This document shows, piece by piece, positions 36,286-44,542 of a stretch of DNA of 64,000 nt; within the stretch, counting starts at the first letter, position 1, and each line of letters opens with the position of its first letter. The notes beneath the pieces were generated by a model, which was not told the origin of the DNA, did not search any database, and saw nothing but the letters and a program-made list of their open reading frames with translations. The position numbers and the translations under genes are program-made. Source of the DNA: Streptomyces sp. NBC_00190 (GTDB lineage Bacteria; Actinomycetota; Actinomycetes; Streptomycetales; Streptomycetaceae); NCBI RefSeq assembly GCF_036203305.1, contig NZ_CP108131.1, forward strand, positions 3,100,001-3,164,000, written 5' to 3'.

Positions 36286-36315
36286 TTCGTATCCGCTCGC
36301 CTTCGCGCTCCTCCG

Positions 36316-37551
36316 TCACGTCGTGATCTTCACGGTGTACGCACCCGACGGGGTGCGGTCCGCCACCTCGATCGTGATCCGCTCCCCCGGCACGGTGTAC
36401 GTCTCGCCCACCTCCAGCGGCGCGTCCGCCAGCGGCGGGTACACCGAGCGGTCCCAGCACGCCTCCGTCGACGGATGGGCGTCCAGGACCTCGATCGGGC
36501 CGCCGCCCGAGGCCGCCTCATTGCGGACCCGGTAGACCAGGACCCCTTCCGTGCAGGTGTCCCCATCGTTGCCGGCGGAGCCCCGCGCCTCGACGGCGAT
36601 CGCGCTGCCGGGGCCCGTACGGATCACGGCGAGCCGGGTCCCGCCCGTACCGCCCCGCACCGGGACCTCCGCCAGCGGCTGCAGGGTGTGCAGCGAGGAG
36701 CCCGACCGCACGCAGTCCACCTGGGCGGGGTCCAGCCAGCCCAGCTTCCACTTGTGCCAGGCGAAGAGGTCCGGCGACATCCCGAACTGGCTGCCCATGA
36801 CGTCCCAGTCGCCGACGTAGGTGTCCCAGTCGCCCTTGCCGTCGCTCGGCCGGTGGTAGAGGTCGGGCAGGTCGAAGACGTGCCCGGTCTCGTGCGCGAG
36901 CACGTTGCGGTCCGGCGGGTGCCGCTCGAAGACGGTGACGATCCGCCGCAGGTCCGTGCCGTCGGCCCGGAGCGGGCGGTCGAAGTTGACGACCTTGGTG
37001 GCATCGGAGTCCACCCCGGGCGCGTCCGGGTCGGCGACGAAGTAGACGACGTCGAACTTGGCGAAGTCCACCTCGGGGTCGGCGGCGGCCACCGCGTCCC
37101 GCAGGTAGGCCGCCCGGTCCTCGGGGGCCCAGTCGCGCTGTATCCCGTACGCGGCGGCCGGCTTGGGCATCCGGATCCACTGCTTCTGCGGGTGCGGGAC
37201 CAGGTTGAACCTGCCGTACGAGGCCCGCTCGAAGAAGTCGCTGGTGGCGGGGAAGTAGTCGCCGGCGATCTCTTCGGGCCGCAGGGTGGTCCGGTGGTCG
37301 GGGAAGGAGAGGAAGACCATGACCGCGTCGAGGGTGCGCTCGGGCCGCGGGTAGGCGCGGTTCCAGGTGTCGAGGCCCAGCGAGTGATGGGCGTCCGTAC
37401 GGGTCAGCGCGCACGGCCCGGCCCCGGGGGCGGCCACCGCGGGCCCCGCGACGAGCGACATGGCGGCGAGTGCCGTCAGGGATGTGAGCGCTGCCGCCGC
37501 ACTTCGGATGCGGGAGCGGTCCACTCCCCCGGGTGTCTCCTGTCGCGGCAC
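36316..37551 (-). CDS. Secreted M6-family zinc metalloprotease
   Basis: 411 residues. Signal peptide with hydrophobic AAAALTSLTALAAMSLVAGPAVAA, cleavage near residue 43. The zinc motif HETGH in NVLAHETGHVFDLPD (HExxH plus downstream D) and the following DWDVMG Met-turn support the M6 (immune inhibitor A-like) family. A C-terminal beta domain ends EVADRTPSGAYTVKITT. GTG start at 37551 is chosen because GGAGG lies 7 nt upstream; the longer open frame contains no signal sequence. Probably a stand-alone secreted peptidase. Confidence 0.85.
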   Translation of the reverse strand: MPRQETPGGVDRSRIRSAAAALTSLTALAAMSLVAGPAVAAPGAGPCALTRTDAHHSLGLDTWNRAYPRPERTLDAVMVFLSFPDHRTTLRPEEIAGDYFPATSDFFERASYGRFNLVPHPQKQWIRMPKPAAAYGIQRDWAPEDRAAYLRDAVAAADPEVDFAKFDVVYFVADPDAPGVDSDATKVVNFDRPLRADGTDLRRIVTVFERHPPDRNVLAHETGHVFDLPDLYHRPSDGKGDWDTYVGDWDVMGSQFGMSPDLFAWHKWKLGWLDPAQVDCVRSGSSLHTLQPLAEVPVRGGTGGTRLAVIRTGPGSAIAVEARGSAGNDGDTCTEGVLVYRVRNEAASGGGPIEVLDAHPSTEACWDRSVYPPLADAPLEVGETYTVPGERITIEVADRTPSGAYTVKITT

Positions 37552-37896
37552 ATCGACCTCCGGTGGTGGATTCGTACCATCTCGTCCACCTTGAGGCGCT
37601 TGTCTTACTAATGCCCTGTTCCGCTGCCCCACACGAGTGAGCGATACGGCAAGCCGGTGACCCCCGGGATTCACGCGGTTGCCTACAGAACGTCACGCCC
37701 GATCACGCGGGATCAGCAGCCGCCCCCGCACGCTCAGAGCCGCGCAGAAACGATCAACCGATCTTGGTCGGCCAATCCGTCATCACACCGAACTCCCGCC
37801 CCTCACACGGCGACGCCGCTGGATGAGGCCTCCCGGCAGCCTCTATGATCGGCACACTTTCCTGCACGGACACTCACGAGCACTGCGGGGCCAACG
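37552..37896. promoter_or_regulatory. Divergent region, metalloprotease / GGDEF-EAL gene
   Basis: 345 nt without a gene I can support. It contains the promoters for both divergent genes. AT-rich patches near 37600-37620 and 37735-37800. I looked for BldD-type boxes upstream of the GGDEF-EAL gene and found no clear match. Confidence 0.5.
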
Positions 37897-39813
37897 GTGG
37901 GCGGAACCTCAGAAGGAACCGGTTCGGCGGCCGACAGCATCCGATCGGCCACTACGGAGCGTCACGGAGCAGTGTCGGCGACGGCAGCCCCGTCGCGGAC
38001 CCCGCCGCGGGACGAGTCCGAACGGCGCGACTACCGGGCCGCGTTCAACGCGGCCCACCTCCCCATGGCCGTCGTCGACCGCGACGGCTACGTCGTGGCC
38101 GCGAACCAGGCCTTCGCCGGCCTGCTCGGCGCCGAGCCGCACGCACTCGTCCACCGGTGCGCCGCCGACCTGGTGGACCTGGCCGCCGAGGCCCGCACCT
38201 GGGCCGCGTACCAGGAGGTGCTCCGCGGGCGGCAGGCGCGGCTGCGCTGCACCCGCCGCCTCAAGCACCCCGACGGGCACTCGCTGTGGACCGAGGTCAC
38301 CCTGGGGCCCGTACCCGGGACCGGCGACGTCCTGCTGTCCGTCGCCGACATCAGCGACCGGCGCGACCTCCAGGCCCGCCTGCGGCACCTCCAGATGCAC
38401 GACCCGGTCACCCGGCTGCCCAACCGGGCGCTGTTCTTCGAGCGGCTCTCCGCCGCCCTGGAGGCGTCCTCGTACGACCACGGCGGCGGCACCGGCCGGA
38501 TCGGGCTGTGCTACCTGGACCTCGACGGGTTCAAGGCGGTCAACGACACCCTCGGCCACCGGGTCGGCGACCGGCTGCTCGCCGCCGTCGCGGCGCGGCT
38601 GACCCAGTGCGCCGACCAGTCCGGGTACGGGCGCACGAGCGGGCACCTGGTGGCCCGGCTGGGGGGCGACGAGTTCGCCCTGCTCGTCGAGGACTCCACC
38701 GGCACCGAACAGCTCGCGGACCTGGCGCGCGGCGTACTGGCCGCCCTCCAGGAGCCGTTCGACCTGGCCGGTCAGCGGCTGTCGGTCTCCGCGTCGATCG
38801 GGGTGGTGGAGCGGGCGACCGCCGGGACCTCGGCGACCGGGCTGATGCAGGCCGCCGACACGACCCTGTACTGGGCGAAGGCGGACGGCAAAGCCCGCTG
38901 GACCCTCTTCGACCCGGAGCGCAACGCCCACCGCGTGACGCGGCAGGCCCTGTCCTCCACCCTCCGGCCTGCCGTGGAGCGCGGGGAGTTCGAGCTGGAG
39001 TACCAGCCTCTGGTGGACCTGGAGAGCGGGGCGGTGCGCGGGGTGGAGGCGCTGGTGCGCTGGGTCCACCCGCAGTTCGGCACGCTCACGCCGAATCGGT
39101 TCATCGGAATTGCGGAAGAGGACGGATCCATCGTCCAGCTGGGGCAGTGGGTGCTGCGCACGGCCTGCCGGCAGGCGCGGCGCTGGCAGATCGAGCAGCC
39201 CAGCGACTCCCCGGTCTTCGTGTCGGTCAACGTCGCGGTGCGCCAGGTGTGGGACTCGGACCTGGTGGGCGATGTCGCGGAGATCCTGGCCGAGACCGGG
39301 CTGGCGCCGCAGCTGCTCCAGCTGGAGCTGACCGAGTCGGCCGTGATGGGCTCGGCGGGCCGGCCGCTCCAGGCCCTCCAGGCGCTGAGCGACATGGGCG
39401 TGCGGATCGCGATCGACGACTTCGGGACCGGGTACTCGAACCTGGCCTACCTCAGCCGGCTGCCGGTCTCGGTGCTGAAGCTGGACGGCTCCTTCGTACG
39501 GGGCTTCCGCTACGAGGAGGGCGCGCACCCGAATCCGGCCGACGAGACCATCGTCGAGGCGCTGGTCCAGCTCGCGCACCGGCTGGGTCTGACGGTGACG
39601 GCGGAGTGCGTGGAAACCGCCGGGCAGGCGGCCCGGCTGCGCCGTGTCGGCTGCGACACGGGGCAGGGCTGGCTCTACTCCCGCGCGGTGGCCCCGGACG
39701 TGATCGCCCGCATGATCGGCCGCCAGGCGGCGGCCGCGGCCGCTGCCTCGGATTCCGCTTCGGCTTCCGCCGCCGCACAGCCCGACGAGCCCGCCCCGCA
39801 CCCCCTCGTCTGA
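37897..39813 (+). CDS. cdgA: CdgA-like PAS-GGDEF-EAL c-di-GMP enzyme
   Basis: 638 residues, no membrane segments. PAS domain about 45-150 (AAFNAAHLPMAVVDRDGYVVAANQAF), GGDEF domain about 170-335 with intact GGDEF at 256-260, and EAL domain about 355-610 with intact EAL at 384-386 and DDFGTGYS (metal-binding) near 508. The usual I-site RxxD five residues before GGDEF is absent (SGHLVARL there). The C-terminus is Ala/Ser-rich. By position and architecture this fits CdgA, a developmental diguanylate cyclase/phosphodiesterase in Streptomyces. GTG start 37897. Confidence 0.82.
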   Translation: MGGTSEGTGSAADSIRSATTERHGAVSATAAPSRTPPRDESERRDYRAAFNAAHLPMAVVDRDGYVVAANQAFAGLLGAEPHALVHRCAADLVDLAAEARTWAAYQEVLRGRQARLRCTRRLKHPDGHSLWTEVTLGPVPGTGDVLLSVADISDRRDLQARLRHLQMHDPVTRLPNRALFFERLSAALEASSYDHGGGTGRIGLCYLDLDGFKAVNDTLGHRVGDRLLAAVAARLTQCADQSGYGRTSGHLVARLGGDEFALLVEDSTGTEQLADLARGVLAALQEPFDLAGQRLSVSASIGVVERATAGTSATGLMQAADTTLYWAKADGKARWTLFDPERNAHRVTRQALSSTLRPAVERGEFELEYQPLVDLESGAVRGVEALVRWVHPQFGTLTPNRFIGIAEEDGSIVQLGQWVLRTACRQARRWQIEQPSDSPVFVSVNVAVRQVWDSDLVGDVAEILAETGLAPQLLQLELTESAVMGSAGRPLQALQALSDMGVRIAIDDFGTGYSNLAYLSRLPVSVLKLDGSFVRGFRYEEGAHPNPADETIVEALVQLAHRLGLTVTAECVETAGQAARLRRVGCDTGQGWLYSRAVAPDVIARMIGRQAAAAAAASDSASASAAAQPDEPAPHPLV

Positions 39814-39853
39814 GAACCGGGAGGGGCACGGGGCGGGCGGGCCGGGGTACGTG

Positions 39854-41167
39854 CTATCCGTTGACGACCTTGTCGTAGCGCAGGGCGACGTAGCCCGAGG
39901 CGGCGTGGCCGGCGATGCGTCCGTCGCTGCCGCCGTTGAGGTAGTCCTGACCGCGCATCATGTCGTCCGCGGTGTTGGCCTCGTGGATGTACGAGAACTT
40001 GCCGGCGGCCTTGTCGACCCACTTCTCGAAGAGCACCACGTGCCCGTCCTGGGTGTTCAGCGCGTCACCGGGCAGGAGGTCGGACTTGGAGATGGTGCTG
40101 CCGACGCCCGGCAGGCTGTAGGTCGTGTAGCTGCTGTCGGCGTGCCAGACCATGGAGACGAAGCCGGAGCAGTCGGTGCGGTAGGTGTGGTCCCCGTCCG
40201 GGTCGGTGGCGTAAGCACCCTGGTTGTAGGGGATGTCGCGGTTCAGCCAGTTCACGGCGCGGCTCATGATCTCGCTGCGGGCGATCTGCCCACCCTTGCT
40301 GGAGGGGGTGGGAGTGGGGGGCGCCGGCGGCTGGTAGGTGCAGTCGTTGGCGAAGGCGGAGAGCAGGGTCTGGGTCCAGCCGCTCGCGTCGACCGGGTCG
40401 TTGGAGTGGTAGGCGATGTCGCTGCCCTTGCCGTCCGTGGGGTCGGCGTCGTGGTACCAGTACATCCCGCCGTTCGTACGGCCGTAGTAGAGGCCGCCGC
40501 CGGGCGAGACCAGGCTGTCGACCGCCGACCAGCCGTCGCTCTTGAGCTCCGAACTCTCCCAGTCCCCGACGCCGTTGATCTGGTAGGAGAGCAGCCTGCC
40601 GTCGGCCGTGCTGGCGATGAGGACATCGTCGCCGGCGGCGGCGAGCGTCTTGAGGACGAAGCCCTCGTCGATCACCGCGTGCTTGGCGATGTGGGCGGGC
40701 CCGCTGGGCTTGGCCTGGGAGACGTTGTACCGGTGGAGCTGGCCGGCGACCGTGCCGTAGAGGTGCCCGGCGCCGTCGTAGGTCATCTTGTCGAAGGTCC
40801 AGCCGCCGTCCCAGATCTTGGTGACTCCGGCCAGGGCCAGGGCGTTGTCGTTGGTCTGGATGTCGACGCGGTACAGGTCGCCGGCCGTCGACGTCACGAG
40901 GACGGTGTTGAAGTTGAGGGTGGCCATCGCCTTGGGCGTGAAGCCGAGGTTCGCGCCGATCAGGGTCTTGACGCGGTCGCCGGTGTTGGGGGATATCGCC
41001 GTGTAGGTGAGGCGTCCGTCGGGGAGGGTGCCGTAGACCGACACGTCGCCGCCGCAGATCGCGGCGGCCTGGGCCGGCGCCGAGCTGAGGGTGACCATGC
41101 CGAGGGTGGTGGCGGCGACGGCGAGGGTGGAGGCGGCGAAGCGGTGCTTGCGGGACGACGAGAACAT
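39854..41167 (-). CDS. Tachylectin-domain protein with NlpC/P60-like amidase end
   Basis: 437 residues. Signal peptide to about residue 35 (AVAATTLGMVTLSSAPAQA). Residues about 36-270 form a tachylectin-2-like propeller with repeated blades: AMATLNFNTVLVTSTAGDLYRVD, TYDGAGHLYGT, AAGDDVLIASTADGRLLSYQ and SPGGGLYYGR. A Pro/Thr linker (PPAPPTPTPSS) leads to a NlpC/P60-type domain with catalytic Cys 333 (TDCSGFVSMVW) and His near 376 (DGHVVLF). Likely a peptidoglycan or peptide hydrolase held on sugars. ATG 41167, RBS GGAGA. A paralogue with another catalytic end is next door. Confidence 0.85.
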   Translation of the reverse strand: MFSSSRKHRFAASTLAVAATTLGMVTLSSAPAQAAAICGGDVSVYGTLPDGRLTYTAISPNTGDRVKTLIGANLGFTPKAMATLNFNTVLVTSTAGDLYRVDIQTNDNALALAGVTKIWDGGWTFDKMTYDGAGHLYGTVAGQLHRYNVSQAKPSGPAHIAKHAVIDEGFVLKTLAAAGDDVLIASTADGRLLSYQINGVGDWESSELKSDGWSAVDSLVSPGGGLYYGRTNGGMYWYHDADPTDGKGSDIAYHSNDPVDASGWTQTLLSAFANDCTYQPPAPPTPTPSSKGGQIARSEIMSRAVNWLNRDIPYNQGAYATDPDGDHTYRTDCSGFVSMVWHADSSYTTYSLPGVGSTISKSDLLPGDALNTQDGHVVLFEKWVDKAAGKFSYIHEANTADDMMRGQDYLNGGSDGRIAGHAASGYVALRYDKVVNG

Positions 41168-41274
41168 GGATGTCTCCGGGTTCAGGGCAGCCCTGACGTA
41201 CGCGCGCCGGGCCGAGGTGTGAGGGGGGAGAAGAGGGAGAGCGAAGGGGAGAGCGAGCGTGACGCGGGGGCGGC

Positions 41275-42480
41275 TCAGTACCAGTTGTTGTTCAGGAAGT
41301 GGTTCCAGGCGCCGCAGGGCGTGTCGTACCGGCCGTCGATGTAGGACAGGCCCCACTTGATCTGGGTGATGGGGTTGGTGCGCCAGTCATCGCCGAAGGC
41401 GTCCATCTTGGAACCGGGCAGGGCTTGGGGGATGCCGTACGCCGTGGAGCCCGGGTTGTCGGCCCAGTAGCGCCAGCCGCTCTCCTTGTCCCACAGCTGC
41501 TCCAGGCAGTTCCACTGGGTGGTGCTGTTCCAGGCTCCGCCGTCGTGCTTGTTCATCAGGTCGCGGCCGGCCGCCTTCACAGCGGGTATGTCGGTCCCGT
41601 CGAGCGGGTCAGCGGTGGTGGTGCAACTGAAGGTCTCCGGCTGGGCGGAGAGCAGCTGCTGCGTCCAGCCGCCGGTATTGACGGGTGTGTCGTTGTGGTA
41701 GGCGATGTCGGTGCCGGTGCCATCGGCCGGGTTGGCGTCCTTGTACCAGTACATGGCGCCCGTGGTTTCGATCCGGCCGTAGTAGAGACCCCCGCCGGGC
41801 GATACGACCTTGTCGAAGCCGGACCAGCCGGAGGTCTTGAGGTCGTCGCGGTCCCAGGTTCCGTCGGTGCCGATCTTGTAGGAGTAGAGCGCGCCGGCCG
41901 AGGTGGTGGCGAGCAGCCGGTCGTCGCCGGCGGCCGTGAGGGTCTTCAGGACGAAGCCGCTGCCGATCTCCTTGCGCTGACCGATGTGCGCCGATCCGGT
42001 CGGCTTGGGCTGCGAGACCAGGTACTGGAGCAGGGCGCCGCCCGCCGTGCCGTACAGATGCCCGTGTCCGTCATAGGTGAGCTTGTCGTGGGTCCAGCCG
42101 CTGTCGAAGATCTTGACGGGCGGGCGCTCCAGGACGAGGGACTCGTTGTTGGTGAGAACGTCGAGGCGATAGAGCGCGCCGGCTGTCGATGTCACCAGCA
42201 CCGTATTGAAGTTGAGGGTGGCCATCGCTTTGGGCTCGAACCCCAGGTCCGCTCCGATGCGCACCTTCTTCAACTCTCCGGTGGCCGGCGTGATGGTGCT
42301 GAAGGTGAGACGGCCGTCGGGAAGGATGCCGTAGATCGAGGCGGTCCCGCTACAGGTGGTGGCGGCCTGTGCGGCCGGGGCGGTGGCGACGGTCGCGGCG
42401 GTGAGCAGTCCGGCACCGATGACACTGGAGAGGGCGGCGACCGCGCTCTTACGGGCAGCCTGACGGAGGGTGGTGGTCAC
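41275..42480 (-). CDS. Tachylectin-domain protein with transglycosylase-like end
   Basis: 401 residues. Signal peptide to about 40 (AVAALSSVIGAGLLTAATVATAPAAQA), then the same tachylectin propeller as its neighbour (ILPDGRLTFSTITP, AMATLNFNTVLVTSTAGALYRLD, SPGGGLYYGR), and a C-terminal lysozyme/SLT-like domain about 305-401: NCLEQLWDKESGWRYWADNP (catalytic Glu), AYGIPQALPGSKM, IKWGLSYIDGRYDTPCGAWNHF. This C-terminal pattern is the actinobacterial transglycosylase/Rpf-like fold. GTG start 42480, RBS AAGGAG. It is transcribed upstream of its paralogue with a 107-nt gap. Confidence 0.87.
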   Translation of the reverse strand: MTTTLRQAARKSAVAALSSVIGAGLLTAATVATAPAAQAATTCSGTASIYGILPDGRLTFSTITPATGELKKVRIGADLGFEPKAMATLNFNTVLVTSTAGALYRLDVLTNNESLVLERPPVKIFDSGWTHDKLTYDGHGHLYGTAGGALLQYLVSQPKPTGSAHIGQRKEIGSGFVLKTLTAAGDDRLLATTSAGALYSYKIGTDGTWDRDDLKTSGWSGFDKVVSPGGGLYYGRIETTGAMYWYKDANPADGTGTDIAYHNDTPVNTGGWTQQLLSAQPETFSCTTTADPLDGTDIPAVKAAGRDLMNKHDGGAWNSTTQWNCLEQLWDKESGWRYWADNPGSTAYGIPQALPGSKMDAFGDDWRTNPITQIKWGLSYIDGRYDTPCGAWNHFLNNNWY

Positions 42481-42539
42481 TGCGTTCTCCTTGGGAACGT
42501 GCGCGGGCGGGCCGAAGGGGCGGCGGCGTCGCGCTGCCG

Positions 42540-42815
42540 TCAGTGGTGCGGGCCGGTGGTGCTGTAGCCGTGCGCCTGCAGAGGGGCGCGGGCGCCGTCG
42601 ATGATGGCGTGGGCCTGGTGGAGAGCTGCGGCTTCCGAAGCGGCACGCAGGAAGAGGTAGACGTCCACACCGTCGCCGACGGCTTTGGCCCGCAAGTGCT
42701 CGAGTCCGTACGCCGCGGGAGTGTGGGCCCAGATCAGATCGCAGACGAGGGCGAGAACCCCCTTCTCGTCAGGCTCATGACAAGATCCTGAGAGGGAAGC
42801 CCGGATGACGCGCAT
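42540..42815 (-). CDS. 91-residue protein downstream of the SINWD peptide
   Basis: No signal peptide or membrane helix and no recognised family. Helical with conserved-looking core EKGVLALVCDLIWAHTPAAYGLEHLRAKAVGDGVDVYLFLRAAS, and a His-rich end (GYSTTGPHH). It starts 6 nt after the stop of the secreted peptide gene (42821), so the two are almost certainly translated from one mRNA. A processing, immunity or peptide-binding role is possible; nothing in the sequence decides. Confidence 0.6.
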   Translation of the reverse strand: MRVIRASLSGSCHEPDEKGVLALVCDLIWAHTPAAYGLEHLRAKAVGDGVDVYLFLRAASEAAALHQAHAIIDGARAPLQAHGYSTTGPHH

Positions 42816-42820
42816 GCGGG

Positions 42821-43012
42821 CTAGTCCCAGTTGATGCTGTCCGCGATGGACGTGGGCGCCGTGTCCCAGTTGATGCTGCCATCGCCGGAGGCGCTGACGT
42901 GGCGGCTTTCGGCGGAGGCGGTCACCGAGGTGGTGGTGAAGGCGCCGGCGCAGAGGGCGGCGAAGACGGCGGCGACAGCGGCGAAGCGGGCGGTGCGGGC
43001 GGTGCGAAACAT
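42821..43012 (-). CDS. 63-residue secreted peptide with two SINWD motifs
   Basis: MFRTARTARFAAVAAVFAAL and the following ACAGAFTTTSVTASAES make a Sec signal peptide (cleavage about 36-38). The mature stretch ends GDGSINWDTAPTSIADSINWD, so SINWD occurs at residues 46-50 and again as the last five residues (59-63). Each is encoded by the same 16-bp sequence. ATG 43012 with GGGGG upstream; another in-frame ATG at 43024 is possible. Divergent from a LuxR-type regulator; looks like a peptide signal precursor rather than an enzyme. Confidence 0.65.
   Translation of the reverse strand: MFRTARTARFAAVAAVFAALCAGAFTTTSVTASAESRHVSASGDGSINWDTAPTSIADSINWD
42824..42878. repeat. 16-bp direct repeat encoding SINWD
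   Basis: GTCCCAGTTGATGCTG occurs at 42824-42839 and 42863-42878, in frame on the minus strand, encoding two SINWD pentapeptides. Conservation at DNA level suggests recent duplication or selection on the pentapeptide with the same codons. Confidence 0.85.
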
Positions 43013-43177
43013 GGTTTCCCCCAAGGTCGAAAGCCGGGAAGCGATTCGTTCGGTGCGGTGTGCTGCGCGCTGTCCGGATCGTCCTTGCGGCTCTGGCCTG
43101 AGTCGGGGACTCTCGTCCCCGCCGTCCCGGTGAACACCATGTTGCTGCCCTCGCGACCTGTGAAAAAGAGGTTCCGG

Positions 43178-43210
43178 CTGTCACCAACAGGCCTGGCACC
43201 TTGGTGACAG
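43178..43210. promoter_or_regulatory. Inverted repeat operator in peptide / regulator gap
   Basis: CTGTCACCAA at 43178-43187 and its exact reverse complement TTGGTGACAG at 43201-43210 with a 13-bp spacer. Centred 23-bp apart (two turns), in the divergent region between the peptide gene (start 43012) and the regulator (start 43278). The likely binder is the adjacent LuxR-type regulator. Confidence 0.65.
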
Positions 43211-43277
43211 ACTTCGCCTACGATCACGGGGGCGGCGCTCGCCGGAGGCGGCCCAACTACAGCCGGGGGGCTGGGAC

Positions 43278-44264
43278 ATGCTGCAAACACTGGGGCTCGG
43301 GGCCGATGTGGAAGCCGTGTACCGGGGCATGCTGGCCGATCCCTCGGGAGGGATCGCCGAGCTGAGCGCCCGCCTCGGCCTCACCCAGCCGCAGGTCCGC
43401 GAGGGCCTGGACCGGCTCGTCGACCTCGACCTGCTCAGACCGTCCCGGGACAGCCCGGGCGCGCTGCGAGCGGTGAGACCCGAACTGGGCCTGGAGCTGC
43501 TGCTGCGCCGTCAGGAGGAGGAGCTGGCCCGGCAGCAGCAGGAATTGGCTCGCAGCAAGGCGGCTGCGGCACAGGTGGTCTCCGAATTCGCGGAGCTCAG
43601 CCCGAACACCGAGGTCGACGGCGCGGAACGGCTCGTGGGGATGGACGCCATCCAAAGCCGACTGGAGCAGCTCGCCCATGGACTGGCCCGGGAATGCCTG
43701 GCGATCCTGCCGGGCGGCGCGCTGTCGGAGGCAAGCCTGGAGGCCTCCCGACCGCTGGACCAGCGTGCGCTGGGCCGCGGCATCGAGATGCGCTCGGTGT
43801 ACCAGGACAGCGCCCGCAACGATCCGACGACGCTGGCCTACGCCCGGTGGCTGACCGAGCAGGGGGGCCAGGTGCGCACCAGCCCGCTCCTTCCGCCACG
43901 CCTCCTGGTGTTCGACCGTACCGTGGCGGTCGTTCCCATCGACCCTGACAATTCCCGTCTGGGCGCTCTGTGCACCAGCGCGCCGGGAATCGTGGCCTCC
44001 CTCGCCACCCTGTTCGAGCAGACGTGGGACTCCGCCGTACCTCTCGGAGCCGACCGCCCCCGCCCCAGCGACACACGCCCCACCGCGACCGAACTGGAAC
44101 TGCTGAAACTCCTGGCTTCCGGGATGACCGACGAGGCAGCCGCCAAGCGCCTCGGGGTATCCATGCGCACCGTCAGACGTCAGATGTCCGCCCTCATGGA
44201 ACGCCTCCATGCCACGAGCCGCTTCGAAGCCGGCCTCAAAGCAGCACAGCAGGGCTGGCTCTGA
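43278..44264 (+). CDS. TrmB/LuxR-type transcriptional regulator
   Basis: 328 residues. N-terminal winged-helix of TrmB type (VEAVYRGMLADPSGGIAELSARLGLTQPQVREGLDRLVDLDLLRP, about 11-55), a coiled-coil (RRQEEELARQQQELARSKAAAAQVV, about 78-102), a central PLD-like/effector domain (GIEMRSVYQDSARNDPTTLAYARWL, VPIDPDN), and a C-terminal LuxR HTH (LKLLASGMTDEAAAKRLGVSMRTVRRQMSALMERLHATS, about 281-319). ATG 43278 after GGGGGG. Divergent from the SINWD peptide gene, which it could sense and control. Confidence 0.8.
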   Translation: MLQTLGLGADVEAVYRGMLADPSGGIAELSARLGLTQPQVREGLDRLVDLDLLRPSRDSPGALRAVRPELGLELLLRRQEEELARQQQELARSKAAAAQVVSEFAELSPNTEVDGAERLVGMDAIQSRLEQLAHGLARECLAILPGGALSEASLEASRPLDQRALGRGIEMRSVYQDSARNDPTTLAYARWLTEQGGQVRTSPLLPPRLLVFDRTVAVVPIDPDNSRLGALCTSAPGIVASLATLFEQTWDSAVPLGADRPRPSDTRPTATELELLKLLASGMTDEAAAKRLGVSMRTVRRQMSALMERLHATSRFEAGLKAAQQGWL

Positions 44265-44281
44265 ACCAGCCCTGCGTACGG

Positions 44282-44542
44282 TCAGAGGCTGCGGACGAAG
44301 GTGGTGAACGCCTCCGGGCCGACCGCGAAGGCGGGGCCGTCGGGGTTCTTGGAGTCGCGGACGGCGACGAGGCAGGGCTGCGCGGCCACCTCGACGCACT
44401 CGCCACCGTTGGAGCCGCTGTACGAAGCCTTGCGCCAGGCGGCGGTGCCGAGGGGAGCACACTCGACGCAATCGCCACCGCTGGAGCCGCTGTAGGACGA
44501 CTTACGCCACAGCACGCTCGGCAGGTTCTGGATGCTTCCCAT
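44282..44542 (-). CDS. DUF397 protein with duplicated core
   Basis: 86 residues. DUF397 proteins work with DUF5753 HTH regulators such as WhiJ partners in Streptomyces. The core motif is present twice: WRKSSYSGSSGGDCVE (about 12-27) and WRKASYSGSNGGECVE (about 36-51); normal members have it once. The remainder is CLVAVRDSKNPDGPAFAVGPEAFTTFV. ATG 44542 lies inside the end of the HTH gene (41-nt overlap with it), so the pair is coupled. Confidence 0.88.
   Translation of the reverse strand: MGSIQNLPSVLWRKSSYSGSSGGDCVECAPLGTAAWRKASYSGSNGGECVEVAAQPCLVAVRDSKNPDGPAFAVGPEAFTTFVRSL

Noticed and set aside
37552..37896. BldD box upstream of the CdgA-like gene
   Set aside because: I searched for the TNAC-N5-GTNA type pattern and saw no convincing copy.
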